DNA of 64,000 nucleotides from Talpa occidentalis (GCF_014898055.3 NW_023600993.1:1860001-1924000), one strand, 5' to 3'. Counted from the stretch's first letter, positions 44,500-55,560 are shown. Numbers and translations: made by a program. Notes: generated by a model not told the origin, from the sequence alone.

Positions 44500-46330
44500 T
44501 CCAGCCACCCCCCAGCGCACGCGAGCCCCGGGGGAGGTGGCCTCTGCCCGCGGTGCCCCAGCTGCGGGGGGCAGACCTCAGGGTCAGAGCCTCCCACTGC
44601 CCGGCCCTCTCTCCGACATCGCCCCCCCCTCCCGGCACCCCGCCGCAGCCCCACGCAGCCGGCTCCTCGCCTGCCAGACAGCGGGGTGCAGCGGCCCAGC
44701 GGCGCCGCCAGGGACGGGCCAGGGAACCGTGGCCAACGGCGGCTGCAGGGCAGGGCGGTGTCGGCAGAGGCCACGGCTCAGGAGGGGGGCACCGCTGGCA
44801 GAGGCCGAAGATGGGGCGCGGGGGTCAAGCCCAAGCTGAGCGAGGTGGGGCTCCAGCGGGACCCCAGGGAGGAGGCATGGATGTCGGCGCGGGCCTGGGA
44901 GCCTGCAGGGACCCCACGCACCAGAGCAGCCCCTGCTTCCCCGCGGGCCGAACCATGGGGCCCCCCAGCTCTGCCTGCGGGTCCAGGCCGTGCCGCCAGC
45001 ACCCCCTTCCTCTGTGCCGCTCCCCACCGTCCTCCCGACGGACCCCCGCATGGAGCAGCGCACCACGCCCCCGTCGGCCATGCCAGGCCCTCCCCGGCGC
45101 CTAGCGCGTGTCCTCTCCTGGGGGCCAGGGCTCCAGCTCCGGCTCTGGCGAGGGCGGGGCGGGGGGGCTGGGGAGCGAGGCGCGGGCGCCCGCAGGACAG
45201 CGAGGGCCCCGGGGCCGCAGGCCTGTGGGGCGCTCCCCAGGCGGGCCCTGCGACCCTCCGCCCGGGCCTGGAGGACGCGGGACACCCCGCACGGCCCACG
45301 CCCGCCCTGGGCTCCCGGGCTGAGGGCGGGTCCCGGGCAGCGTCTTCAGGTCCGTGGGGCGCGCCCGCCCCCCACGCCCCCCCCACTCCCCTTCCCCCTC
45401 CCCCGCTCGTGCCCACGGGCGGCGCTCCCCGCACCGACGCGGGAGAGAGAAAGCGCCGCGGACAGAAACCGCGAGGGCGGGCGGGCGGCGCCTCCACGGT
45501 GCGGCTCCAACGCCAAAGCCCGAGCAGCGCCCAGGGCCCAAGACCCGCCCCGCGACCTCGAGCTGCTCGGGCTGCGGCCGGGCTGGGGGAGTCTCGCTGG
45601 CCCCGGCTGGGGGGGTCTAGCTGGCCAAGCCGCCGCAGGGGCGCCGCAAAAGGCTGGTCGCGCAGCCCCGAGCGCCGGGGCCCGCCAGCGCCCCTTCTCT
45701 CCGCCCGCCCGCCCGGCCGGTGCTGGAGCAGCAGAGCCTGGGCCCCGCGCGCATGGCGCCTGCAGAGGGAAGGAACGCCCGATGACTGACACGAAACGCC
45801 GGGGACCCCAGACGAGCGAGCAGAGGAGGCGTGAGACGCACCAGGCGGCAAGCGCCAGGCCCCTGCGCCAAGGCCGGGCTGTCCACGCCGCCTGAAGCCT
45901 TCCCGGTGCGGCCGCAGCCGCTGCGGAGACTCTTCTGCAGCCATCGTGGTCCTGCACGTTTCACTCCCACCTTCCCTCCCGCTCTTCGGGGGAGACTCCA
46001 CAGAGTCCGGGTGCTGGGGCACAGCCCCGCGGGCGCCCGAGTAAGTCTCAGCAGGGCCGATCACCAAGCGTAGCCCCGCAGCAGGCAGGGGTCTGGCACT
46101 GCTCCTGCTGCTCCACCGGCTCCGCGGGGCCAAGTGCCGGCGGTGTGACGAGCTGCAGGCCCCGCAGTCCCATCCCGGCCACCTGCCGAGGCCACTCCCT
46201 GGCCCTCTCTCTGCATCTCCCGCTGGCGCCTCCCAGACCACGGCCTCCCGGCTGGGCCTGACCCTGGAGAGCTGCCTTCCACCCCCGCCATCCCCTGGCC
46301 GCAGCTGCGGGGCTCCTCAGTGGGGACAGC
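44500..46330. promoter_or_regulatory. Large CpG island, candidate promoter
   Basis: About 1.8 kb of roughly 70-75% GC with CpG at nearly every step, densest at 45100-45760, and with GC-box motifs (e.g. 'gcgagggcggggcggggggg'). This is the largest island in the window. It holds long overlapping frames: plus 44686-45789 (367 codons), plus 44990-45895 (301) and minus 44778-46241 (487). Their protein composition (Ala/Arg/Pro/Gly) and mutual overlap are what stop-codon-poor GC-rich DNA gives, and no domain is recognisable. Mammalian CpG islands of this size are usually promoters. Which strand is transcribed is not clear, though a donor-like site lies at 46041 on the plus strand. Confidence 0.8.
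46039..46046 (+). other. Possible 5' splice site at the CpG-island edge
   Basis: CCCGA|GTAAGTCTC, with GT at 46041-46042. It matches the donor consensus MAG|GTRAGT at all intron positions and misses only at the exon -1 base (A for G). Placed at the right edge of the island, it would suit a first exon transcribed to the right. Single motif matches of this quality occur by chance every few kilobases. Confidence 0.3.
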
Positions 46331-47673
46331 TCTGTCTCGAAGGGGCGTTTATAAGTGGCTGAAGGTTTGATTGTCACGATGGAAGCTGCCTCCTCCCACC
46401 TCGCCACCCCACTTTCACTAGCGTCCAGTGCCCAGGGCTACATCGCGCGGGCAGCCCCACACAAGGGTCAGCTGTAGCGTGTGCCCCTCTGAACAGCACT
46501 GCAGGAGAACCTCCTTGTTCCCAGCTGAGCCTCGATGCTGACTTCACAGAGGATTCTGGCAGCACTATCTAATATCCCATGTGATTTCCATAACAGTCTC
46601 TGGCCTGTAAATTAAGGGGAGACTGTACCAATGGGGGGTAGCTTACCAAGGACGTTCCATGGTCGTGAGAGTCACCAATAATTCAGTGGTCCCTGAGCCA
46701 CGGTGCGGAGCCCCGGTCTCAGTCTGCGTGGTCTCCATCCTCCACGCGGGGACAAGCACAAGGCCCTGTCACTGCATCCCCCGCGAAGCAGGCCCACACA
46801 TTCCGTGCTGAAATGTGCACAATGTAGGTCCAGTGGCAGGCCCTGGCTCCTTCTCTTCACTCTCAGGGCCTGGCACTGATGCGCCTTCTGTGTGGGCTAC
46901 GCCTGCAGACAGATTTTATTCTTTTTGAGAGGCCAAGAACTATTGAATGGCCATTGGAAAGAGGAGAGGGTAGGTCTCACGGGCCTAGACCCCAACGTCG
47001 GCCTTTGTTCAGCAGAAGGTGACTGTTCTGATAGGTCTGGATCTAGAACGTTCACGACAACCCAGGCCCATTTCCTTTAGGGCCCAGACCTTACAGCTGC
47101 ACCCTCGACGTCCAAGGGTACCTGGCAGCCAAGACTCCCACCCTGTCATTCAGGAGGAAATTCTAAAGATTATGTTTTGTAATTCCTTTGAATCAAAGCC
47201 AAGATTCAAACTGACAGACTGGCCACATAGAAGGAAGTGAGGGCTACGATGACCTGTCGTGACCATGTTTCCCACCCACTGGTGCCATGTGACATTGCAG
47301 GGCCGCAGCGCACGTCTGTCCCCACTGAGGCTCAGCCCCAGCTCCAGCAAGAGGGCAAGGATTCCAGGTGACGCCCCAGAAGCCACAAGCTGTGCTCTTC
47401 CCACCCAGAGCACCACCCAGTGAGGCGGCGGCGATGCGCGGAAACAACAAAGGCTTACATTGCAGGGTGGGCATGAGACGCTAACACAGGCTCGCACTCC
47501 CCCATGTGAGTAACAGCCGTTCCCAGAGCCTAGAGAGGGAACTTCCGCCCCATAATCTAGGGGGGTTGGTTAACGCATCTTCTGACATCACAACCCACTA
47601 GGGCTCCAGTCTTTGGACCACGGACGGGGTCCACACACAGATGGTTCCCGAGGAGACACTTGGGAGTAACTGT
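46331..47673. other. Non-coding sequence, nothing recognised
   Basis: Unique DNA. No repeat or exon found. Confidence 0.4.
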
Positions 47674-47692
47674 GCTGCCCTCTACTGGTGGC
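47674..47692 (-). promoter_or_regulatory. Strong CTCF-type binding motif
   Basis: The minus strand reads GCCACCAGTAGAGGGCAGCA across this site, and its core CCAGTAGAGGGCAG fits the degenerate CTCF consensus CCASYAGRKGGCRS at all 14 positions. CTCF is the zinc-finger protein that stops cohesin loops. Orientation (motif pointing left, minus strand) matters for loop direction. It lies between the large CpG island and the element at 48.5 kb. Occupancy cannot be known from sequence. Confidence 0.65.
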
Positions 47693-48149
47693 AAAGGAGT
47701 AGGCATGCAAACAGCAAAGGTTGGCCATTGAAGCTGAACCTCCGGGCTGATGCCGCCCGGGCACCCCAAAGACCATGAACACGGCTCCTCCTTTGACAGG
47801 TGGCTCCAGAGCATCTCTCACTGAAGTAAGCATTTGCACTCATTAGTGCGACCAAGTCCTGTGGCTCAACACAGGCAATGCAATTCCATCTCGTTATTAC
47901 TTAGGTCCCGTGCTCGTGTCTGGCTGGAAGGGCATGAAGACATGTTCAAGACCGGTAGCTAGTTTGCAAGTGTTTAAATCTCCAGAGCTAAAGATTATGC
48001 AGAGATAACTCGATCTCTTGCATGTGACAGCTGAACCATGCAAAACAGCTGTCTGGAAAAACGTTAACAAGGACTGAGGCTCTGTCTAGGTGCTGAGGAA
48101 GAGAATCTGGGATGACAGGGAGCAGGCAACGCCCTCCATCATTGGGGCT
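47693..48149. other. Non-coding sequence, nothing recognised
   Basis: Unique sequence. Confidence 0.4.
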
Positions 48150-48290
48150 AGTCTGATCCAGGCGAACAGATGAAGAAGCCCCAGGCCCAATGAGATGCAA
48201 TTATTTGTCCAAGATCTCACTGGAACCTAGAAGCAGTCTGGGTCAAGAATTCAAGGATCCTGAATCTGGAACACATTTCCCGCTGCTCCA
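48150..48290 (-). mobile_element. MIR SINE
   Basis: 'gaacagatgaagaagcccca', 'tttgtccaagatctcactgg' and 'agtctgggtcaagaattcaa' follow the reverse-complement MIR order (gatgaggaaactgag, cttgcccaaggtcacac, ccgggattcgaac). Confidence 0.6.
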
Positions 48291-48469
48291 TGTAAGTTTT
48301 TTTATCTCTGTCTCCAAGAACATGCCGAGAAACCCCCGCCCAAACTGCATAGAGCCACCGGCGATGTTCACAGAAGGAAATAATTCTTCAGTGGTTGTGA
48401 GGTGTGTGTCTGTCCTCACACATGCCGAGAGCCTTTGTGCGGGAAGGCTGCAGGCAAAGCCCTTCATCT

Positions 48470-48860
48470 GGCAATTGATCTTCTCAATGATTTGTTCATA
48501 AGGAAATAGAATCTCTCATTTGTAGACTCATTCCCATGGTTACCTATTGATTTCCTATAGGAAGCATGCTGTTTACAAGGCCATCAGATCTTTATTGTGG
48601 GGGGTAAATCACCTCCTGAGCTTCACTTTATCTGCAACCTGAGTCATATAAAAATGAGCTCTGCAAAATTACCAGAACAAGACAAATAAATGATTCATGT
48701 GAGTTGGTATTGCATGAATAAGTAATTAATCCTCCCTTTCAACCTTGTTAGGAGAGAATTAATGTTATTCTATGCAAATAAAAGCCCACTTTTCTGAATT
48801 CTGACCTAATTATAGGTGTCTGTGAAGCAAAATAAATGTGAAACTTCTTGCAGTTAAAAA
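48470..48860. promoter_or_regulatory. Candidate conserved element (enhancer-like), octamer and homeodomain sites
   Basis: Non-repetitive AT-rich block of about 390 bp. It contains a perfect octamer ATGCAAAT at 48772-48779 (POU factors), TAATTA at 48723-48728 overlapping TTAATCC at 48727-48733 (homeodomain and OTX-type), another CTAATTAT at 48806-48813, and 'ccatggttacc' near 48533 (RFX-like half-site). No open frame. The combination is typical of developmental enhancers in vertebrates. That reading is inferred. Confidence 0.5.
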
Positions 48861-49544
48861 AATATGGCAACACAGCTACTGAAAACCAGGACTCAGGTCT
48901 CCATCAACTTCGGCTGTGGATGCGCATAAGTGAGACTGTAGTTTGCCCTCAAGGTTCTTCAGAACATGCTAAGTCTTCGCATTCGGAGGGGAAATAACCT
49001 TAGAGGTCCAAAGCAGGCATAGCCAAGGCTCACCAGGTAGCACAGCCCTTGGCTCAAACCAGAAAGTACATGGCAACCTCCGCGGCACAGATGCTTGTGC
49101 TCTTGGAAGCAATAAGCCACGAAGCGGTGGCATGGCAGGGAAGGAGTGGACCACTCACTACATCAACAGAACATTCGGGAACCCAGGAGTTCCAGCCCAG
49201 GGAGATGTGCCCCAACTCTGTGGTGGGGTGTGAGGTCTCCACCTCCACTAGCAATTCACCTTCTATTGGGACTCTGAATAGAAACTTAAGCCAAAGTCGT
49301 TCTGTGCAGGCCACAAAGTAGGAACATTAGAAGTCAGAGGTCACCTTGACCTGGAAGATAGTCACAAAAAGACCTCTTGAGTAGGAAGCAGAAGTGTATC
49401 CTGAGGGAGGCCCTGAAGAAGCAATGAGACTTGAACAGGTGGAAGTGGGGGACAACAGAGGTGGATACTTTGTGAGCATCAGCCTGGGCCTGTGCGGAAC
49501 CCACCACACTCACTCTCACTTCGTCTGGCCAAGGAGGGAAGCAG
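48861..49544. other. Non-coding sequence, nothing recognised
   Basis: Unique sequence. The minus frame of 161 codons at 49334-49819 runs into the MIR that follows. Confidence 0.4.
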
Positions 49545-49625
49545 TTGGCATCTCCTCTCACAGGTGAGAAAGCTGAGCTTAGACCAGTGCTGCAGATGCG
49601 GGCACCAAGGTCTCCAGCGGCTGTC
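49545..49625 (-). mobile_element. Possible MIR fragment
   Basis: 'tctcacaggtgagaaagctg' followed by 'agcttag' fits the reverse-complement MIR 'ttttacagatgaggaaactgaggc'. The rest has decayed. Confidence 0.42.
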
Positions 49626-50574
49626 CCCAGCCCAGGCCGCAGCTCCGCCTCCAGGCAGAGGGCATGAGGAGCCCGCGGCAGGGACACCTGCTCAGAAGGT
49701 AAATCACTCAACAGGAGACGGCCGCGCAGCCCGAGGGAGGTGTACAGGGCCACAGGACAAGGGTCTTTCCAGGGAGGATGAGGTATATGAGAGCCAAACC
49801 CCAGCGGAGAAGGTGCCAATTAATTCAGGTGGTTCTGACCTATGAGGTGGAGAAGACTCAATTGCCAGGACGATAAATGCTCATTAGCCAACCTTTTAAT
49901 TGGCCGCCTGGAAAAGTTATCAGTGAAGAATCAAGATCCAATCATGCTGCCAAGGGGAGGAGACGCAAACAGCCCTCAGATCTCTCCCAGACAACAAACC
50001 TGTATTTCAGACCCGTGATGTCCTATCTCCCAGCCCCCAGTGGAGAGAAAACCAACAAAAGAACGAACAGATGGGGCCAGAAGCAGACGTCAGCTGACGC
50101 CAAGCTGGGGGAGGGCGTGGAGAGGGGCCCAGAACAGAGAAAGGATTTTGAAACAAGTTCTCCTGCACAAACTACGCTCTGGGCTGCTCTGGGCTGCTCT
50201 GGGCCGCTCTGCAATGAAGCAGCTCTGCGGAGCACTGCTCTGTGGAGCACTGCGGAGACCTGTGGGGAGGAGGAAGCCAGGCCCTCCCCACAGAAGGCGA
50301 CACACAGAACCAGCGGCTCCAAGGGCCTGGGGCGGCGCCTCGCTGCTTAGGTGTGAACACGCGGGGCAGAGTCAGACACCAGCACAGCACCTGCCATGGC
50401 CCTGCAGAAGGAGATTGAGAAGGACGAGGGACAGGGTTCCCAGCCCCAGCAGGGCAGGGGTGGGGGGATCAGTGTCCCCACTGCAGGAGGGTGTGCGGGC
50501 GGGATCAGTCGCCCCACCATGAGAGGGCGAGCCGTCTGTCTTCACTCCCCAAGCTGAGACTCCTACAGGAGTCA
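49626..50574. other. Non-coding sequence with a short 10-bp repeat
   Basis: Contains the 10-bp array at 50176-50210 and overlapping frames up to 160 codons. No gene recognised. Confidence 0.4.
50176..50210. repeat. Short 10-bp tandem repeat
   Basis: Units GGGCTGCTCT, GGGCTGCTCT and GGGCCGCTCT, preceded by a half-unit GCTCT. Related GGAGCACTGC words follow at 50229-50255. A minor minisatellite-like array. Confidence 0.85.
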
Positions 50575-50660
50575 GCCCTCCACGCGCAGCCTGGCTCTGC
50601 CGCTTATTAGATATGTGACCTGAGGCAAGTTATTATCCTTATGCCATCAAGATAAATTTT
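50575..50660 (+). mobile_element. MIR SINE fragment
   Basis: 'cctggctctgccgcttatta' then 'gatatgtgacctgaggcaag' and 'ttattatcc' match the sense MIR tRNA-distal region closely (ggctctgccacttactagctgtgtgaccttgggcaagttactt). Confidence 0.75.
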
Positions 50661-51848
50661 TAAAAAGTGCTTTGCTCTCTGAGAACTAGCGTAGGTAGGA
50701 AAGGTCAAGCAGAAGGAGCCAGGGGAAGGCTGCCTGCCTGCCTGCAGAGCACCAGCGCGAGTTGCCGTGACAGCTGAGGAGGTGCAACTACGAAGACCCT
50801 CAGGAAGAGAGGCGCCCCCCCTTCTCTGTCTGCAGAGGCTGGACTTGGGCTGTGGCTTCGGGAGAAGGGCAGGAAATGGGGCGGGCAGCTTGAAAGCCAG
50901 ATGGTCTCCTCCACCACCCAGACCTGGGCCTGTGTTAGGGTTTCCATTGTGTGATCTTTGATGCCCTCACCCCACCGTCCTGGGGGCCAGGGGTGCAGAT
51001 GAGGACCCTGAGCTGGTCCTACTGGAGTGAGTACCTCGCTCCAGGAGACTGGTGGGCAGGAAGCTGGCTGCATGGGGGCACTGCCCCTCGCTGGGGGGCT
51101 CCCCTGGCTGGTGGGCTCCCCCAGCTGGCATGTCCTGGGCCGGCTCAGCCACTACTGTGCAGATCAGGGTCCTGCCCACCCACACGGGCATCCCGACGCC
51201 AGGGTCACGGCCACTCCCCGGGGCACAGGATGCTTGACTGCCAATTCAATACGAGCAGCTTTCTACAGTGTGTGCAGCTCTGGGGTGAGGTGGTGATTAT
51301 GAAGTAGTAAGAGATGCCTTTCTGGGGAACAAACAACTGTTAAATCGCCTTATCTTGAGATGCACTGGGCAGTGCAGACCGATAAAGGCTGGAGGAAGGA
51401 AGGAATAGAGAGAGACATGAGGGGGGAGGGGAAGGCCCCCATCCTGGCTTAGCCCCCTAGCTCTCCTCTACTGGGCAGAGGAGGGATAATACCTCCTAAT
51501 TCCCCACAACACGCCTTCATCATGCCACCGCATCCGGAGACTGCTGGAATAGAAAGGGAAGTTGAGATACACATCTTTTCCCACACTGATGTATATATAC
51601 ACGTTACTCTATGATTCTCTCAAATCACATAAGTCTCTGCAGTAATAAAATATATGTATTTTGAATAAATATGGAATAAAAAGTTTTAAAACTTCAAATT
51701 CCAAATGCCTTTCTCCACATATAGTTCCACAGAAGATCGCACACAAAGTAAGGACCGCATGTAGAGAGACTTCCTTTCCCTGCAGGATGTATGTTAAACC
51801 AGCGTACAAATAAGGGAACGGGACCTGAAGACAGTCCAAGATCACAAA
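50661..51848. other. Non-coding sequence, nothing recognised
   Basis: GC-rich, then AT-rich at 51600-51720. No repeat named. Confidence 0.4.
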
Positions 51849-51905
51849 AGCATGAAAGCACCCAGTTCATCTTTATTCAGAGCATAAAAGCACCCAGTTC
51901 GTCTT
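51849..51905. repeat. Duplicated 25-bp segment
   Basis: Copies at 51849-51873 and 51881-51905 differ at 2 of 25 positions (start AGCATGAAAGCACCCAG / AGCATAAAAGCACCCAG). They sit at the C-terminal end of the minus-strand frame 51842-52573 and flank the AATAAA noted below. Confidence 0.85.
51872..51877 (-). terminator. Possible polyadenylation signal, minus strand
   Basis: TTTATT on the plus strand gives AATAAA on the minus strand, downstream of the 52-kb CpG island. Followed (leftwards) by T-rich minus-strand sequence. Single hexamers are common by chance, so this only matters if the island is transcribed leftwards. Confidence 0.25.
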
Positions 51906-51989
51906 GAGGAAGTAATGGTCCCACTCGGACCTGCCGGAGGAGCAGCCACGACCTTGAGGAAGGGCGCAGGGTGAGAGGGGAAGGCCCTT

Positions 51990-52530
51990 CTGGGAAGAGA
52001 CCGCCCGTGCTCCAGGCCTGCGGTGCGGCTGGTGTCAGCTGGCAGGAGGGCGGTGACACGGCCGCTGAGGAGGTCTGCGGCCAGGAGGGGGCCGGCCTGG
52101 CAGCTGGGAGAGGACAGGCAGCGGGAGACAGACGTCCTCAGCCCTGCAGCAGGAGAGCAGAGCGCGACCAGGAGGAGGAGAGGCGCAGACCATCTGGAGC
52201 CAGCGCCCCGCTCGCAGGACCAGCACGAGCGCTGCTCGGGGACGGGGGACGGGGACGCGCTGCTGACAGAGGCGGGCAGGGGCTCGAGGGAGCGGCTTTT
52301 CCAAGGTGAAAATTTTACAGTCGAAAAGAAGGGTCTGCCCTTTGGGAAAACAAATGACAGGACCTGCCAGAAGTCTCCACCGAGCGCCAGCCGCCGACAG
52401 ACGCCGACCCAGTTTGACACAGAGCGGGGCGGGCGCCAGAGCCGGCGACCAGGTGTGCACGCCCGCGCCGCTTGGAACCACTCAGAGTGCAGCGCGCGCC
52501 TCCTGGAGTTCCTGGTCCAGCTCCAGCCGC
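51990..52530. promoter_or_regulatory. CpG-rich island, candidate promoter
   Basis: About 540 bp with frequent CpG, densest at 52380-52500 ('gagcgccagccgccgacag', 'acgcccgcgccgcttgg'). A minus-strand frame of 243 codons (52573 down to 51842) spans it. No domain is recognised, although 'APLLLLVALCSPAAG' inside it is a hydrophobic run. Confidence 0.5.
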
Positions 52531-52573
52531 AGAAATGAAAAGGTGACTTTGTTACAGCTAACATTTTTCCCAC

Positions 52574-53449
52574 AAGATGGATATTTTATTTTGAACTTGC
52601 CTGAGAGTTAAGGATCAACAGAATGGATGCCTTTTTCTTCTTCAGGAAGGCTGTGGGAGAAGTTGCCAATACACTTGCAAGTGAGGGCAAAATAGTGTCA
52701 GACCAGCAGGACAGTCATGAAAAGAAAATTAACTGTTGACACTTCGGCAAGTGTAGACTAGTAGATCAAACCCCAGCCCGGAGGAACAGAGACGGTCAAG
52801 GTGATATTCCACATGCCAGAAAGTGGAAGAAATTTCCGAATGGGCTAAGAAATAGGAAGTTGCTGACTTTCACACTTAGGAAATCTAGAACAGAGTGACG
52901 TGAGGTGCGCGGTGGCAGGCCATCTGCAGAAACATCGATGAGGCAGCAGTCAGTGAGATACTACAGAACACACTAAGGTGACTTTCTTCTTTGACAACTG
53001 GCACATCACCCACATGGCGGGGGCAGGGGTAACCTACTGCCACCCCGGCAAGCTTCGAGGTCCCACCACACAACCCAGAGACGTGGGTAGGAGAAACCCA
53101 GCTCGTATGGTGATCAGGTGACTGGAAAACTATACCCAAAGAGCGGTTAACTGCACGCCAGAACAAATTATACACATATGAAAGATTGAATAAAATCTTG
53201 AAAAAACCAATGGGATATTCATTAAAACATTGAAAAGGGCAACTAAGAGCAAACAGAAAAGAATGGTAAACACAAGGAACAGGGCTTACGACATCCCCAT
53301 CAAATGAACGCGCTTCTGAGTATCACAAACAAAGTACTAAGACGGAAGCAGCAGGTGGGAGAGCCCGGCGGGACGGCACAATGGGCTCAACCAGGGCACA
53401 GCACACCCCAGACACACGGTAGATGGGCGACAGGCAGGCTGTGGATGGG
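52574..53449. other. Non-coding sequence, perhaps an unnamed decayed repeat
   Basis: AT-richer than the flanks, with no open frame over 96 codons. I could not match it to a repeat or retrocopy. Regions of 52620-53220 have the look of an old interspersed element, but no signature is convincing. Confidence 0.35.
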
Positions 53450-53600
53450 TCACTGGATGCTCCTTATGCGTACTTTTCACCTGCCACCCAGAATTCAGTG
53501 GCTCACAGCTCCCCACATGCACCATGTCACAGTCTCTGTGGGCTGGGAATCTCAGATGCAGCCTAACTGGCTGGAGCAGGGGCACCCACAGCCTGGGGGT
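53450..53600 (-). mobile_element. Possible MaLR-type LTR fragment
   Basis: 'gtcacagtctctgtgggctg' followed by 'ggaatctcagatgcagccta' and 'actggctgg' resembles the reverse complement of a MaLR-related LTR segment (cacagtttctgtgggtcaggaatctgg...). Short and decayed, family uncertain. Confidence 0.35.
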
Positions 53601-55560
53601 CACCCCAGGATACCCCACCCATGAGCCTGTGAGCCCCCCACAGCATGCCCCAGTCTCCTCACAGCATGGGCTGATTCCCCAGTGCAACAGCCCAGGAGAC
53701 AGCAAGAGGGATGCGCCATGTGCTCCGACAGCCCAGAAGTCTCCACAGCATCCTGCTGGTGATGTAGCCCGGCCCTGCCCAGCACGGACCCAGGCAGAAT
53801 GGGAAGGCCACAGGGCTGCCTCCTGGCCAGTCAGGTGCGGATCCCCGCACACTCACCATTCATTGACCACCTGCCCTGTGCTGCCCGGTAGGACCAAGTC
53901 AAACTGCTGCAGGAGCTCCAGGACCGCAGGATGCTACAAAGCTGGGCCACGATGAGAAATACTGTTTTCCAGTGACCCAACACCTTTGGGCCACGGCTCC
54001 TGAAGGAAGTTCCCCCTCTGCCCAGTGACCCAGAGCTGTCCGCAGACTGGAGATGGCTCTGCCCATCACCTGACCTGCCCGAGCACAGAAAACCAAGCTC
54101 CAAGAGGGCCAGGAGCTTTCCAGCCAGAACCAGCAGAAGCACCTGGAACCAGAGCTCAGAAGGCTTAGATTAGAGTCTGCACAGATTCCCTAGGTTGATT
54201 AATTCCAACTCGTACGTCTTCTGGAAGGCCTAAGACTCCGTCCCATGCACCACAGGTGACGGGTCGGTCCTGCTCCCCTAACGTGTGCATCCTGGAAGGT
54301 AGGCCTGATACTCGTTCTGGGGAAAACACATCGTCTTTATGGAGAAGTAGGCACTGAACTGCACAAGCAAAAAATAAATAAACTAGATGACCCCACCGCT
54401 GGCTCTGGGAAGGGCCCTCCAGGAGCACGCCCCTGGAGTCTCTGGATGCTCCCCGGGATGTGGGCAGATAGAGCAGACCCACACACAGGGCTGCAGTGGA
54501 CGCACAGACGTCCTCCTGAGAGAGCAATCCCGACTAGGGCTGCATCACTCAGAGCTCCGGAAGCCTCTAACAGTCCTTTGTCTTACAGGGATCTTTAAGA
54601 TCCAGTGACCCGACCCCTTTGGGCCACGACCCAGCCTGTAATGACATCAGCGACAGGCAGCGAGTTCTTGCAATCAGTGATACACTTTTCCATAACTAGC
54701 ATCTCATCCTTAGCGACACGGCTTCGAGCAATAGCACCTGCTTTACCAACGCAGCTTCTGAGTGTGAGAAGACGCGTGGCAAGAGCCTGATGCTCCCGCG
54801 ACGGTGCAGCTGCCGGGGAGCAAAGGGGAGAGCCCCTCTAATGCGGGACGGAGCTCGAGGGGGATGCCAGGCGTGCGGGCTGGAAGGCCCGGGGCCAGGA
54901 GCGAGGTTCCCATGCAAAGGAACTCGGTGAGTGATTCTCATCTGGCGGATGGGAAGGTGGGGTTGAAACGTGTGGTGGGCGGGGCACGCCGTCTCAGGCC
55001 GGGCTGAGGAGCTGCGGCGGGGTGAGTGGGGCGGCTCCGGGAGCCGGAGTGGCCCACGGGGAGTCAGATCCCGGCTGCGTCTTCATCAGAAGGGGCCTTT
55101 CCCCTGGGCCCTGAAACACGGGCAGCGCCTGTGCCCACAGTCAGTGCGCGTCCGGGACTTGAAGGCCAGGCGCCGTCCTGCCCGCACCCGCGGGGCATCT
55201 CCGGCAGCAGCAGGGAGCGCCTCCAATGTAACTTCCGTGACGCCACCTGCCACCCCCTCCCTCAACTTCCTCCTGGGGGGGGTGACTGCCTAGTGATGAC
55301 AAATACCACATCTGGCACCTTTTAAAAAGCAGAGCCCTGACAGAGGCCCAAGGGGGAGAAGGAGTCATCAGACGCCTCCTGTGTCCAGACCCCGGACCAC
55401 ATCGAGGGACGCCGGAGGCCCGTCTGGCCACACCAAGAGGGCAGAGCAGGTGAGAGCAGCCGGGACCCGCCCAGCGCCCTCCCAGGCCTGGGCTTCCTCA
55501 CGAGCAGGCTTGCTCCTGCTTCCCTGTTAAGCCGGCTCCTCCCCTCATCCTCTTGCTCGG
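53601..55560. other. GC-rich non-coding sequence with a short repeated motif
   Basis: Contains two copies of a 27-bp motif (53969-53995 and 54602-54628, 25 of 27 identical). CpG-rich spots at 54840-55240 do not form a convincing island. No gene recognised. Confidence 0.4.

Noticed and set aside
44686..46241. Long open frames (367, 301 and 487 codons) in the large CpG island as genes
   Set aside because: They overlap on both strands, are Ala/Arg/Pro/Gly-rich, and show no domain. GC-rich DNA has few stop codons, so such frames are expected.
52620..53220. Processed pseudogene
   Set aside because: I looked for continuous similarity to a known protein or transcript and a poly(A) tail with duplication, and found none.
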